Shown: positions 7,944-15,100 of the stretch, one piece after another
Layout of the letters: each line of letters opens with the position of its first letter
How positions within the stretch are numbered: the first letter of the stretch is position 1
Virus record (IMG/VR): IMGVR_UViG_3300042450_000108
Coordinates: 1 to 34,679 of that record
Origin: a virus
Direction: 5' to 3' (one strand)
DNA: 34,679 nucleotides
Translations under genes and position numbers: made by a program
The notes under the pieces: generated by a model
The model's input: the letters and a program-made list of their open reading frames with translations, nothing else
Told to the model about the DNA's origin: nothing
Databases searched by the model: none

Positions 7944-8200
7944 ACGGTGACTTTCTGGGCGCGTTCAATTGCACGCTGCGCCAGTTTGCCGTTGTCCACC
8001 ATCTTGGTGACTTCGGTCTTGAACAACTCAATGGCCTTGATCATTGCGTATGCTTGTTCGCGCTTGTCGGCCTCCTCGGGCTTGCTACCCTTGAAAACCC
8101 ACAACTGCTCGTTCTCGAGCTTTTCCAGCGCAGCCGCAAAGACCTCGTCTTGCAGCAACTGCTCGGCCTTTCGGCCCTTACGCACCTGATCTTCGTTCAT
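7940..8200 (-). CDS. Small conserved head-region protein, 86 aa
   Basis: The 86 residues (MNEDQVRKGRKAEQLLQDEV) are predicted almost entirely helical and charged, with 'FKGSKPEEADKREQAYAMIK' in the middle. It overlaps both neighbours by ATGA (portal before, scaffold after), so it is translated as part of the portal-scaffold-capsid unit. Small helical proteins in this slot are common in podovirus-like phages and have no firm function; a head-assembly accessory role is an inference. No motif is recognised. Confidence 0.78.
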   Translation of the reverse strand: MNEDQVRKGRKAEQLLQDEVFAAALEKLENEQLWVFKGSKPEEADKREQAYAMIKAIELFKTEVTKMVDNGKLAQRAIERAQKVTV

Positions 8201-10389
8201 TGAACCATTCCACTGTTAGGGTTGATGGGCGGCACCGGTGCCTGGGTCGGCTGTTGCATGGCCTGGGCCATGAGAGCTGACTGCTGGATCAGTGCCTCTC
8301 TGTCCATAGACTGCTGGGCATCAAGCTCGGCAGTGCTAAGTTGCACCCCATACTTTAACTCAAGCTCGTACTTCTTGAGCACTAAGTCCTGAGCGAGTTG
8401 ATCTCTTCGGTAATCATCATCCCGAATCATCTGCTCACGCTTCAATTCAAGCTCGGCAGCCTTCTTCTGAATGTCAGCCTGGATGGACTCGGCCTGGACC
8501 TGGGCCAGCACCTGCTCAGGCGTTGGGCGCTCAGGTTTCTGTGGCGGCATGTACCCTTCGGGCACATCTTTGAAGTACTGGCTGGCGTCACGAAACCCTG
8601 ACAACTCCACAATCTTGCGCAGCGTGCGCGAAAGTTGGGTCATGGTCACAAAGGGGTTGTCGGCGCCCATGGTGCTGAGGGCTTGCTCTTGCTTTTGCAG
8701 AATCATCATCAGACCCTGCAAGCGCTCATTCACGTCACCCTGGCCCAGGCCAATGTTGATCGACACGTCCATGGAGTTATCCCAGGCGCGGGGATCGATC
8801 TGCACCCACTCGTTGCGCAGGCGCACCATGCGTGGCTTGTCCTGGTGCGTGGTGATCAAGAACAAGATGCCCTTGAAGAGCTTTTTCATGCCCTCGGCCA
8901 AGATGCGCGAGGTCAGCTCAATGCGGCCCTGGCTTGCGCTGATGGTGGCGGCCACCGCGGCCTTGGTGCTCGACTGCAATGCATCAGCATTCAAACCCAT
9001 GGCGGCCTTGCTCATGCCTGTGCGGTCTTCCTTGATCTGGTCAACATAGTCCAGCATCGGGAATGCGGCCTGGCCCACAAAGGGGGTATTGAATGGCTGC
9101 ACCATGCCGGGGGCACGCATCCTGATCACGGCGCCCGTCTCGTTGTTGAGCACGTCATCAATGTTGACCTGGCCCTCGACAATCGCGGTCCGGGGGTGGA
9201 TTGACTGGGCCAAAGAGTCCAGCGTGTTGCGCAAGATCTCTGACTTGATCTCTTGCAAATCATGCGTGATGTCGAATATCGACATGGACTCCAGGGGCGA
9301 GGTGTGGGGTTCTGGGTCACAGGGAAAGTCAACAAATGGAATGTATGACGCTGGCAAGTTGCGCACAATGTTGTAGCCAGAACCCATGCAGCAGATCTTG
9401 CGCAGCTCAGGGATGCCGTCCCCGTCATAGTCCACCTGCGAATAAGCCTCAACGTACAGCACGCGCTGCATCATGGGGTTGGTCGTGTTGTTGTTGCCCG
9501 TGATGTTGTTCAAAGGCTGACGCGCCAAAAACTCCTCGTTGGAGTCCAGGTCGTTGGAGGTCAGGTTATCGCGGACCTCGTCCTCGTCATAGCCCATGGA
9601 GATCAAATCGGCCACGGTCAGCATCTGGCGGTGCGCAATCAGGGCAGCATCCTCAAATGACCGTGCCCGGCGATCAATCACCAACTCCTCGGGCGGCACG
9701 GCCATGATCCGCACGCGCCCATCTTTGACAATGCGCTTGATCTGCACATCGTGCAGCATGGGCACTTGCGGTGCTGGCTGGCCTGCGGCCATGGCCTGCG
9801 CATTGACCTGGTCAATGAGATTCTGGGAGATGGCCGGGTCAGGGTAAGACACAACGATCTTGACCTCGTCATTTTCCTGGGACAAGATTTGCAGGGTCTG
9901 GTCATCGAGTCCTGAGTACTCCTCAATGCGGACCTTCTCCTCTTCTTCCCAGTAGTACTTGGCAATGCCACACTTTCTGACCAGTGCATCCTTGAAGATG
10001 GCATATGTGGTCATAAACCCGTTGTTGTCAGAATTGAAGATCAGGTTTGCATAGTCAGTGGCCTGCTGCGCACCCTTCTCGTCCTCTGGGCCGCGAGGTA
10101 AGAATTCAACCGTGTTCTCGGTGCTGAAAAATACCCGCATGAGGCTTGGCATCATGGCGCTGACAGTGTCTCGCACCTCCATGGCCACAACTTGGGAGCG
10201 CCCCTCTTCCTCGTTGCCAAAGGGGTCGCCACGGTAGTACTCGGTACCCTTGGCGCGAATGGGACTTAGGTCGGAATCGATGTAGCTGACAGCGTCCTCA
10301 AGGTCAGAGGTGATGATGCCTTGCAGCTCACTGTCATCCATCGTCTCTGCGGAAGCGATGTCGGTGCTGATTTCAAGATCTTTGATCAT
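8197..10389 (-). CDS. Portal protein (P22-like)
   Basis: The 730-residue protein has the size and order of P22-type portals. The N-terminal part carries 'RSQVVAMEVRDTVSAMMPSL' and 'VRKCGIAKYYWEEEEKVRIE'. The clip/stem region follows, with 'DFPCDPEPHTSPLESMSIFD' and a helix around 'SKAAMGLNADALQSSTKAAV'. The C-terminal ~130 residues are a Gln/Glu/Lys-rich helical barrel. It forms the dodecameric ring through which the terminase packages DNA and to which the adaptor binds. It overlaps the preceding methyltransferase and the following small protein by ATGA. The long C-terminal helix region is consistent with a P22-like barrel. Confidence 0.92.
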   Translation of the reverse strand: MIKDLEISTDIASAETMDDSELQGIITSDLEDAVSYIDSDLSPIRAKGTEYYRGDPFGNEEEGRSQVVAMEVRDTVSAMMPSLMRVFFSTENTVEFLPRGPEDEKGAQQATDYANLIFNSDNNGFMTTYAIFKDALVRKCGIAKYYWEEEEKVRIEEYSGLDDQTLQILSQENDEVKIVVSYPDPAISQNLIDQVNAQAMAAGQPAPQVPMLHDVQIKRIVKDGRVRIMAVPPEELVIDRRARSFEDAALIAHRQMLTVADLISMGYDEDEVRDNLTSNDLDSNEEFLARQPLNNITGNNNTTNPMMQRVLYVEAYSQVDYDGDGIPELRKICCMGSGYNIVRNLPASYIPFVDFPCDPEPHTSPLESMSIFDITHDLQEIKSEILRNTLDSLAQSIHPRTAIVEGQVNIDDVLNNETGAVIRMRAPGMVQPFNTPFVGQAAFPMLDYVDQIKEDRTGMSKAAMGLNADALQSSTKAAVAATISASQGRIELTSRILAEGMKKLFKGILFLITTHQDKPRMVRLRNEWVQIDPRAWDNSMDVSINIGLGQGDVNERLQGLMMILQKQEQALSTMGADNPFVTMTQLSRTLRKIVELSGFRDASQYFKDVPEGYMPPQKPERPTPEQVLAQVQAESIQADIQKKAAELELKREQMIRDDDYRRDQLAQDLVLKKYELELKYGVQLSTAELDAQQSMDREALIQQSALMAQAMQQPTQAPVPPINPNSGMVQ

Positions 10390-10919
10390 ATTGGGACTTT
10401 CTTCAAAACCACATACATTGACTCAACTGCCCGTGGCGTGCGCAGCAATTGTTCTTGTGGCAATTCTAAGTCTGCGCTTGCACTTAATTTGTACTCAAGG
10501 CGCTCCATGTTGAACCGCGAACCAGTCCAACCCAAGTACCAGGCCCAGGCGCAGTAATAAACCCATGAGTTCTCGTTGAATGCGCGCACATGCGTGGGGT
10601 CTTGCCAGGCACCCAGACTCAGGTCATAGGGCACTGAGATATGCATCTCGCCACCCATCTCCAGCAAATCCCGGCAGTTGGTCATGGCCGCAACCAGATC
10701 AGGAATGTGCTCGAGCACGTCAATGGCAATGATCTTTGAGAACATGCCGCGCTCAATGCTCACCTTTTCAATGGGCGACCATATCACCTCGCCATACGTC
10801 AACTTGGAAATATCAACAACCCAGTCAGCGCCAACATCTGACCTGATGTCAGCGTTGACGCATTCAGATCGCCGGTCCCGGCCACTACCCAGGTTGAGTA
10901 TCAAACCACTGCTTTGCAT
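10386..10919 (-). CDS. Class I SAM-dependent methyltransferase, 177 aa
   Basis: The N-terminus reads MQSSGLILNLGSGRDRRSE, giving the glycine-rich SAM-binding motif I (LNLGSGRD). It is followed by an acidic residue at the end of strand 2 (NADIRSD) and 'SKIIAIDVLEHIPDLVAAM', the motif typical of Methyltransf_11-type enzymes. Residues ~115-125 contain 'WQDPTHVRAFNENSWVYYC', a pattern seen in sugar or small-molecule methyltransferases located with glycosyltransferases. It overlaps the glycosyltransferase gene by 35 nt, which argues for joint expression. Methylation of a sugar added by that neighbour is a reasonable inference; the substrate is not known. Confidence 0.85.
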   Translation of the reverse strand: MQSSGLILNLGSGRDRRSECVNADIRSDVGADWVVDISKLTYGEVIWSPIEKVSIERGMFSKIIAIDVLEHIPDLVAAMTNCRDLLEMGGEMHISVPYDLSLGAWQDPTHVRAFNENSWVYYCAWAWYLGWTGSRFNMERLEYKLSASADLELPQEQLLRTPRAVESMYVVLKKVPI

Positions 10920-11589
10920 ATTCGGGACGGTTCTTTCTCAGCCATGGCGTTGCCTGCTGTATCAACTTGGCACCATCAAGACCAATTGTCTGGCTGCCAA
11001 CGTGGTGGACATAGGACCGGGACAGGTAGTGCTGAAACCCGGCGGCCAGCAAATCAGTGCAATGCACGTCATCTGAGTACCAGTTCAGCGGTGGGAATTT
11101 GGCCGTCTCCCAGGCATCCCGTGAGATCCAGGCAAAGATGGGAGAGGGGCACTCCATGGGCATGATGTGCTCTTCCCATGGGTGCTTGAAGTAGTACAGC
11201 TCCTCGCCAAACGGGTTTGACCTGATGTTCTGCGTAGCCCTGGATGCATCACACCTGGCAGCCACCCAGCCCAGCTTGGGCACCTGCTTTTTCAGCAGCA
11301 TCACGTCATCAATGAGTACTTGGTAGCTGATGGGGGTCAGGACAATGTCATCATTTGCCACAACGACAGAGTCAAACCCGTCAGCAAAGACCCGGTCAAT
11401 CACCTCGTTGTAGCACTCGCCAAACGTGGATGCCTCGCCATAGATCTGGTGATCGGCATCATGGGCGCCAATGACTGACTCAGGGCCGCGCAAATAGATG
11501 GGCACCTGGCTTGCATACTCGCGCACGCTCGTCATCATCATCCGCAAGCACTTGCCCTTGACGGTGGCAACAGCGATGGGTGCAATCAA
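10885..11589 (-). CDS. Glycosyltransferase-like protein, 234 aa (TTG start)
   Basis: The reading starts at TTG at 11589, overlapping the preceding stop as TTGA. The first ATG lies 16 codons in and would remove the first beta strand (IAPIAVATVKGKCLRMM), so TTG is preferred. 'DGFDSVVVANDDIVLTPISY' carries the paired Asp motif of GT-A enzymes, and 'PLNWYSDDVHCTDLLAAGF' gives a second acidic motif. 'GWVAARCDASRATQNIRSNP' and 'CPSPIFAWISRDAW' fit the acceptor side of family-2-like transferases. With the adjacent methyltransferase it forms a small sugar-modification pair inserted between terminase-linked genes and the portal. Confidence 0.78.
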   Translation of the reverse strand: MIAPIAVATVKGKCLRMMMTSVREYASQVPIYLRGPESVIGAHDADHQIYGEASTFGECYNEVIDRVFADGFDSVVVANDDIVLTPISYQVLIDDVMLLKKQVPKLGWVAARCDASRATQNIRSNPFGEELYYFKHPWEEHIMPMECPSPIFAWISRDAWETAKFPPLNWYSDDVHCTDLLAAGFQHYLSRSYVHHVGSQTIGLDGAKLIQQATPWLRKNRPEYAKQWFDTQPG

Positions 11590-12101
11590 TCCTTGGCCCC
11601 GACATTGATCGTGATCAAAGAACCCATACCGGCAGAACCCATGTCGTTGCCGCTGTACTCGTCTTCGCCCATGTCTTCGCCTTCATCTTCACCCTCTTCG
11701 CTGCCAGCAACCCAGGCGTCACAAGTACGGCTGGCGGCACACTTGAAGTCAAATATTTCGCAGTACCCAAGGTCACCGGCATCGATCATGGCCCAGGGGT
11801 CACCCTCGTCACCAATACCCTTGGCGATGCAGTCAAGCATCGATTCATCTTGGTTGAATGCGGAGCAGTTACCGCAAAGAGCTGTCTTCGCGTCCTTCTC
11901 GCTGACTTCCCAGTCTTTGGCCTTTTGCATCCAAAACTGTTTATTGGGCAGTGCCGGGTTCTCTGGGCCGTAGGCGGCAGAGTTGATGGCCTTGCCACGG
12001 TTCTTCAAGTTCACCGTGATGTCTTGAGTGGCCGTGGGGCACTTGGCACCATTGGCCTTCATCATCTGCTCGGCTGCACGTTCGTAGTCTTTAGTTGCCA
12101 T
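11586..12101 (-). CDS. Conserved Cys-rich phage protein, 171 aa
   Basis: The protein (MATKDYERAAEQMMKANGAK) has a central region with regularly placed cysteines: 'TALCGNCSAFNQ', 'MLDCIAKG', 'LGYCEIFDFKCAASRTCDAW'. The last ~40 residues are acidic and Gly/Ser/Met-rich (many Glu-Asp-Glu). The 'FWMQKAKDW...CGNCSAF...GDLGYCEIFDFKC...CDAWV' pattern recurs in marine and freshwater phage genomes, always without function. The Cys spacing (C-x2-C plus further single Cys) could bind a metal or an Fe-S cluster, as in small HiPIP-like proteins; this is inference. It overlaps the glycosyltransferase as TTGA. Confidence 0.8.
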   Translation of the reverse strand: MATKDYERAAEQMMKANGAKCPTATQDITVNLKNRGKAINSAAYGPENPALPNKQFWMQKAKDWEVSEKDAKTALCGNCSAFNQDESMLDCIAKGIGDEGDPWAMIDAGDLGYCEIFDFKCAASRTCDAWVAGSEEGEDEGEDMGEDEYSGNDMGSAGMGSLITINVGAKD

Positions 12102-12107
12102 AGTCGT

Positions 12108-12359
12108 TCACCATTTCACTTTGTTTGCCCAGTAGGCCGCAGACATCTTGCCCTTGGCAATGTTTTGCGCGTGCCTGGCCTTGAATGCCTCATTCCTCTT
12201 GGACCCGTCAGGGGAACCAGTCACGCCTTGTTGCCCAAACCTGATGAGCTTGACCTCGTCCCCAGACTTCGCCAGCACAGCATGACTCTTGGTCTTGTGG
12301 CCTGGCGTGCGCTTGGGGGTGTTGTAGCCTGAGAATGTCTCAGATCCGCGCTTGATCAT
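12108..12359 (-). CDS. Small basic conserved phage protein, 83 aa
   Basis: The 83-residue, Lys/Arg-rich protein begins MIKRGSETFSGYNTPKRTPG. It carries the conserved segments 'KSHAVLAKSGDEVKLIRFGQ' and 'SKRNEAFKARHAQNIAKGKM', recognisable from many environmental phage genomes in which it sits near terminase or portal genes. There is no TM. It starts within an ATGA overlap with the preceding 48-residue gene. The strongly basic nature suggests nucleic-acid or capsid-interior binding, which is inference. It belongs to a coupled trio of small basic proteins (12108-12693). Confidence 0.8.
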   Translation of the reverse strand: MIKRGSETFSGYNTPKRTPGHKTKSHAVLAKSGDEVKLIRFGQQGVTGSPDGSKRNEAFKARHAQNIAKGKMSAAYWANKVKW

Positions 12360-12502
12360 TTCTTCTTTGCCGTCTTGGCTGCTTGCTTGAAAGCCTTGGC
12401 CGTGGGAGCGCCGGGAGTGCCGGGTTTGCGCATCTTCTCTTTGGAGCCGGCAGCGATGCGCTCACGCTTGGCCGCGATGTTTGAGTACAAACCAGCCTTC
12501 AT
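12356..12502 (-). CDS. Very small basic phage protein, 48 aa
   Basis: This gene of 49 codons starts at the ATG at 12502 and is linked to both neighbours by ATGA overlaps. The product (MKAGLYSNIAAKRERIAAGS, then KEKMRKPGTPGAPTAKAFKQ, ending AAKTAKKK) matches a recurrent phage mini-protein family of the form 'M..GLY.NI.AKR.RI..GS.EKMRKPG..GAPT...F'. The family resemblance and the perfect overlaps make it a real gene despite its size. It is very basic, so DNA or RNA binding, or packaging into the capsid, is possible. No function is established. Confidence 0.82.
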   Translation of the reverse strand: MKAGLYSNIAAKRERIAAGSKEKMRKPGTPGAPTAKAFKQAAKTAKKK

Positions 12503-12693
12503 TTCATGCCCCTGGTCTTCATGTTCTTGGCAGTGCGTGAGCCGCGCATGGGCATCTTGGCCTCTGACATGGCAATTGCAATGGCTTGCTTGGGATTCTT
12601 CACAACCTTGCCGCCCTTGCCAGAGTGCAGGGTCCCAGACTTGAATTCACCCATCACCTTGCCGACTTTCTTTTGCGCTTTGGTCATCTTCAT
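12499..12693 (-). CDS. DUF6496-like small basic protein, 64 aa
   Basis: The protein begins MKMTKAQKKVGKVMGEFKSG and contains 'KVVKNPKQAIAIAMSEAKM', the hallmark of the small family labelled DUF6496 (consensus like KVGKVM.EFK.G.LHSG..G..V.N.KQAIAIA.SEA). Members occur in bacteria and phages and have no assigned function. An AAAGGGC ribosome site lies 6-8 nt upstream of the ATG at 12693. It is the first gene of the coupled trio that follows the terminase. The C-terminus is rich in Arg and Lys. Confidence 0.85.
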   Translation of the reverse strand: MKMTKAQKKVGKVMGEFKSGTLHSGKGGKVVKNPKQAIAIAMSEAKMPMRGSRTAKNMKTRGMK

Positions 12694-12799
12694 GCTTGCC
12701 CTTTCAAAAAATGAGTTGTTGGGGAGGAATTACCAGCGGTGGCGCAAGCACTCCACAGAGGCGGCAACCACATGAACCATCCAACACACTTCCCCCCAA
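12694..12799. other. Short intergenic region after terL
   Basis: This 106-bp gap separates the terminase stop from the DUF6496-like gene. It carries the ribosome site of the latter and a stretch that could encode a 16-residue peptide on the minus strand (12730-12780, MVHVVAASVECLRHRW), without a convincing ribosome site. I see no terminator, strong promoter or repeat. Confidence 0.4.
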
Positions 12800-14284
12800 T
12801 TATGCAACCCTGGGCAGGTTCCTGCGCAATGGCTGCGACCACTTCCCTGACAAAGATGACCCATACATCCCGACAACAGCGTCAGACGCAAAGGTCAAGC
12901 AAAACGCATCAGCCCGGTCAGGGGACGGCAGGCCGCGCTTCCTGATCTCATCTTTCCCCTCAATCTGGATCTTCCCGCTGGACGTGAATGAGTAGCGCAC
13001 TGTCGCCAGTTCCGCGATCAGCGCCTCATCCTTGGGCATCCGACAGTCACGCGCCTCAAGCCATGCCTTGGCCTTGTGCCACAACTCAGCCTTGAGGTTT
13101 CTGTACGTCTGGCCCATGGCAGGGCTTTCCGACACGTTGATCCCGCGAGCAGGCAAACCCAGTTCCCTTAAGCGATCGACAACTCCAGCGCCCAAGCCAA
13201 TCGAGTCCACCAAGATCTCTGCTGGCCGGGAGCTTGGCATCAAGACTTCCCACTCAGCGACAACTGCACCTGTCAACTGCATCAGGTCCAGGTTTTTCCA
13301 TGTTCTGATGGGTTCAGTGACAGCGTTGCCCTGTCTCTTGCACAGGGCTGACTTGTCAGAACCAAACCTAGCAACGTCCAAGCCCCACACCATTTTGGCG
13401 TGTTGGCTGGCCTCAACGTCCCGGTTGGAGGCCATCTCCAACAGTTCCATAGGGATCACCGTGTCATCGTCAGATCTGGGGAATTCACCCAAAACCCTGA
13501 TGCGGTAAGCGTTGGACTCCTCACCGTAACGCGCCTTCATCTCCTCAATGTATTCCTGGCTGACTTGAGGTGAGTCAGCGCACGCTACCTTCATAGTCAC
13601 CCAGTCATCAGCCAAACGGTTATGGGTGTCGTAGAAGAATCCACTGGATCTCACCGGGTTGCCCAGCAGCAAGGTCACGGCATTGTGTCCCGACATAGAG
13701 CCACCAGCGGCCTCGAATACCTGTTCAGGTATACCCGATGCCTCATCCCCAACCAGCATCACGTTGTCGCTGTGTACGCCCTGGAGGGCTTCGGGCTGCT
13801 CGGCGCGTGATGTCCTGGCAGAGATGAACGCTTCGGTGGCGGCATCCTTGACCTCGATGCGGTCTTGCTTGACCTCGAGCTGATCCTGGAGCAGTTGCGG
13901 CATGGCCTTGATCCAGCGCTTGAGTTCCGCAAAGAGCGCGTCATACAACTGGCTGGAGGTGGGGGCCGTGACCACAATCTTGACAGGGAACCGTAAGTGC
14001 AAATACCAAAGCATGGCCCAGGCACCAGCGGTCGATTTGCCCACCCCGTGGCCGGACCTGACAGAGATGCGGCGGTTCCCCTTGGCAATGTGCATCAAGA
14101 ATTCTGCCTGCCAAGGGTCAGGGGTCACGCCCAGCACTTCTTGCACGAACCTGACAGGGTTGTTCTTGTAGAGTCTTACAAATTCGACAAACGGGTTCTG
14201 GGTGGGGTCCAGCGTTGTCTCAACTTTTTTTATTTTTTTTGGAAGAGTGACGGTGGGCGGTGCCGGGGTAGGGGGGTGGGTCAT
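12800..14284 (-). CDS. terL: Terminase large subunit
   Basis: The 494-residue packaging motor has a Pro/Lys-rich N-terminal tail. The ATPase domain follows, with Walker A RSGHGVGKST (76-85), Walker B VMLVGDE (175-181) and coupling motif LLLGNP (206-210). The C-terminal RNase H-like nuclease carries Asp303 (GLDVARFG), Asp360 (LVDSIGLG) and Asp456/Asp459 (SPDRADAF). All expected catalytic residues are present and the length is normal. It pumps DNA through the portal and cuts it. Unusually, a 316-bp non-coding region separates it from terS. Its first codons contain an A8-T-A7 coding-strand tract. Confidence 0.95.
   Translation of the reverse strand: MTHPPTPAPPTVTLPKKIKKVETTLDPTQNPFVEFVRLYKNNPVRFVQEVLGVTPDPWQAEFLMHIAKGNRRISVRSGHGVGKSTAGAWAMLWYLHLRFPVKIVVTAPTSSQLYDALFAELKRWIKAMPQLLQDQLEVKQDRIEVKDAATEAFISARTSRAEQPEALQGVHSDNVMLVGDEASGIPEQVFEAAGGSMSGHNAVTLLLGNPVRSSGFFYDTHNRLADDWVTMKVACADSPQVSQEYIEEMKARYGEESNAYRIRVLGEFPRSDDDTVIPMELLEMASNRDVEASQHAKMVWGLDVARFGSDKSALCKRQGNAVTEPIRTWKNLDLMQLTGAVVAEWEVLMPSSRPAEILVDSIGLGAGVVDRLRELGLPARGINVSESPAMGQTYRNLKAELWHKAKAWLEARDCRMPKDEALIAELATVRYSFTSSGKIQIEGKDEIRKRGLPSPDRADAFCLTFASDAVVGMYGSSLSGKWSQPLRRNLPRVA
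14226..14240 (-). repeat. Homopolymeric A-tract pair in terL codons 15-21
   Basis: The plus strand reads seven or eight T, one A, then eight T, which on the coding strand is A8 T A7 and encodes Lys-Lys-Ile-Lys-Lys. Such tracts favour polymerase or ribosome slippage. Here they lie in the flexible N-terminal tail, so the effect may be neutral. Confidence 0.5.
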
Positions 14285-14344
14285 GGTCGGTGTTTCTCAG
14301 GGTGCTGCATCAGCCTGCCCCCGCCGCGAGCGCAAAGGGGGGGT

Positions 14345-14388
14345 CGGCGCGGCCAGCAGGCCAGGGCCAGCACCGGCGCGGCCAGCAG
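14345..14388. repeat. 15-bp direct repeat in the terS-terL gap
   Basis: CGGCGCGGCCAGCAG occurs at 14345-14359 and again at 14374-14388, 29 bp apart, in a GC-rich stretch immediately upstream of terL. It is not coding in any supported frame. It may be a protein-binding site such as a packaging (pac/cos) element; that is inference from position alone. Confidence 0.55.
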
Positions 14389-14538
14389 CCTGTGTGCAAC
14401 TTGCACGCGCCTGTGGATTGCTGGTTAGTGACTGCTTGCGCTCGATGCCGCATGTACGCTGGAATCGGCTGATCGTTATCAAAAGCCTAATCGCTACATT
14501 GTCCATTATGTTAAGTTATTCCAGGCATACGACAGTGC

Positions 14539-14624
14539 TTATGCACAGATATGACCATTATCCACAGGCAATCCCATCTGACCTGTGGATAAGTAGTCAC
14601 TTATTTGCCCTCGCCTGTGGATAA
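14539..14624. other. Cluster of four perfect DnaA boxes, origin candidate
   Basis: Within 86 bp there are four exact matches to TTATNCACA: TTATGCACA (14539-14547), TTATCCACA (14558-14566) and, inverted, TGTGGATAA at 14584-14592 and 14616-14624. The second and third form an 11-bp perfect inverted repeat (TTATCCACAGG / CCTGTGGATAA, 14558-14568 and 14582-14592). The fourth lies inside the last codons of terS. An AT-richer stretch (about 14490-14525) adjoins, as expected for an unwinding element. The rest of the 14285-14600 gap is GC-rich and non-coding. I read this as a host DnaA-dependent origin or a DnaA-controlled promoter for terL. Confidence 0.7.
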
Positions 14625-15032
14625 CTCGGCCTCGATGACCTCTGCGTGGCGCAGAGCGTCCATGCGCATCGAGTGGATATTGACCTGGATCTGCGCCTGT
14701 TTGGTGCCGTAAACGCTCGGTTTCCACTTCTCAGCCAGCCACTGGCGCGTTTGGATGCGGACGCGAGCGTGCGCGGCGTGCTCGGGATCGGCGCTGTCCG
14801 CTATCGCCAGCGTCTCACACGCAAGCTCATCGGCTGCCTTGGCGCGCGCACGCGCAATCATATCATCGCGGTCATTTTCCTCGATCCACTTCTCAAGCGC
14901 CCGGCGCCCGATCCCAAGCTCATAGCAGATCGCTGAGATCGGCTTGCCAGCCTCGAACATGGCAAAGACCATATCCTCTGGCAGATCCTCAAGCAGCTCA
15001 AGGTCCCGGCGCATCTTTGGTCTACCAGCCAT
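14601..15032 (-). CDS. terS: Terminase small subunit
   Basis: The start is the ATG at 15032 (MAGRPKMRRDLELLEDLPED) with AAGGG 9 nt upstream; a longer frame upstream lacks support. Of 143 residues, ~25-55 contain an HTH of the phage terS type ('MFEAGKPISAICYELGIGRR', then 'ALEKWIEEND'). A helical 'ARAKAADELACETLAIADSA' and the typical 'ARVRIQTRQWLAEKWKPSVY' follow. These proteins form a ring that recognises the packaging site and recruits the large subunit. The last codons overlap a DnaA box. The C-terminal tail is acidic. Confidence 0.88.
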   Translation of the reverse strand: MAGRPKMRRDLELLEDLPEDMVFAMFEAGKPISAICYELGIGRRALEKWIEENDRDDMIARARAKAADELACETLAIADSADPEHAAHARVRIQTRQWLAEKWKPSVYGTKQAQIQVNIHSMRMDALRHAEVIEAELSTGEGK

Positions 15033-15048
15033 GTTTTCAGCCCTTTCC

Positions 15049-15065
15049 AGCGCGTTTAACGCGCT
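15049..15065. promoter_or_regulatory. 17-bp palindrome upstream of terS
   Basis: AGCGCGTT-T-AACGCGCT is a perfect 8-bp dyad around one central base, 17 bp upstream of the terS start, in the 68-bp gap before terS. It fits a binding site for a dimeric protein or a small RNA hairpin ahead of the terS ribosome site. There is no T-run, so it is not a terminator. Confidence 0.5.
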
Positions 15066-15100
15066 CAAGTACCCAACCCCAGCATTTGGCACAAAGTGCC

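Noticed and set aside
11580-12332. 250-codon open frame on the plus strand
   Set aside because: It is antisense to the Cys-rich and small basic protein genes, which have clear family patterns and ATGA/TTGA overlaps.
12730-12780. 16-residue peptide frame after terL
   Set aside because: Too short, with no convincing ribosome site; noted only within the intergenic entry.
14297-14506. 69-codon minus-strand frame in the terS-terL gap
   Set aside because: It has no ribosome site or family pattern, and its composition changes abruptly to low-complexity Ala/Gly/Pro; I treat the gap as non-coding.
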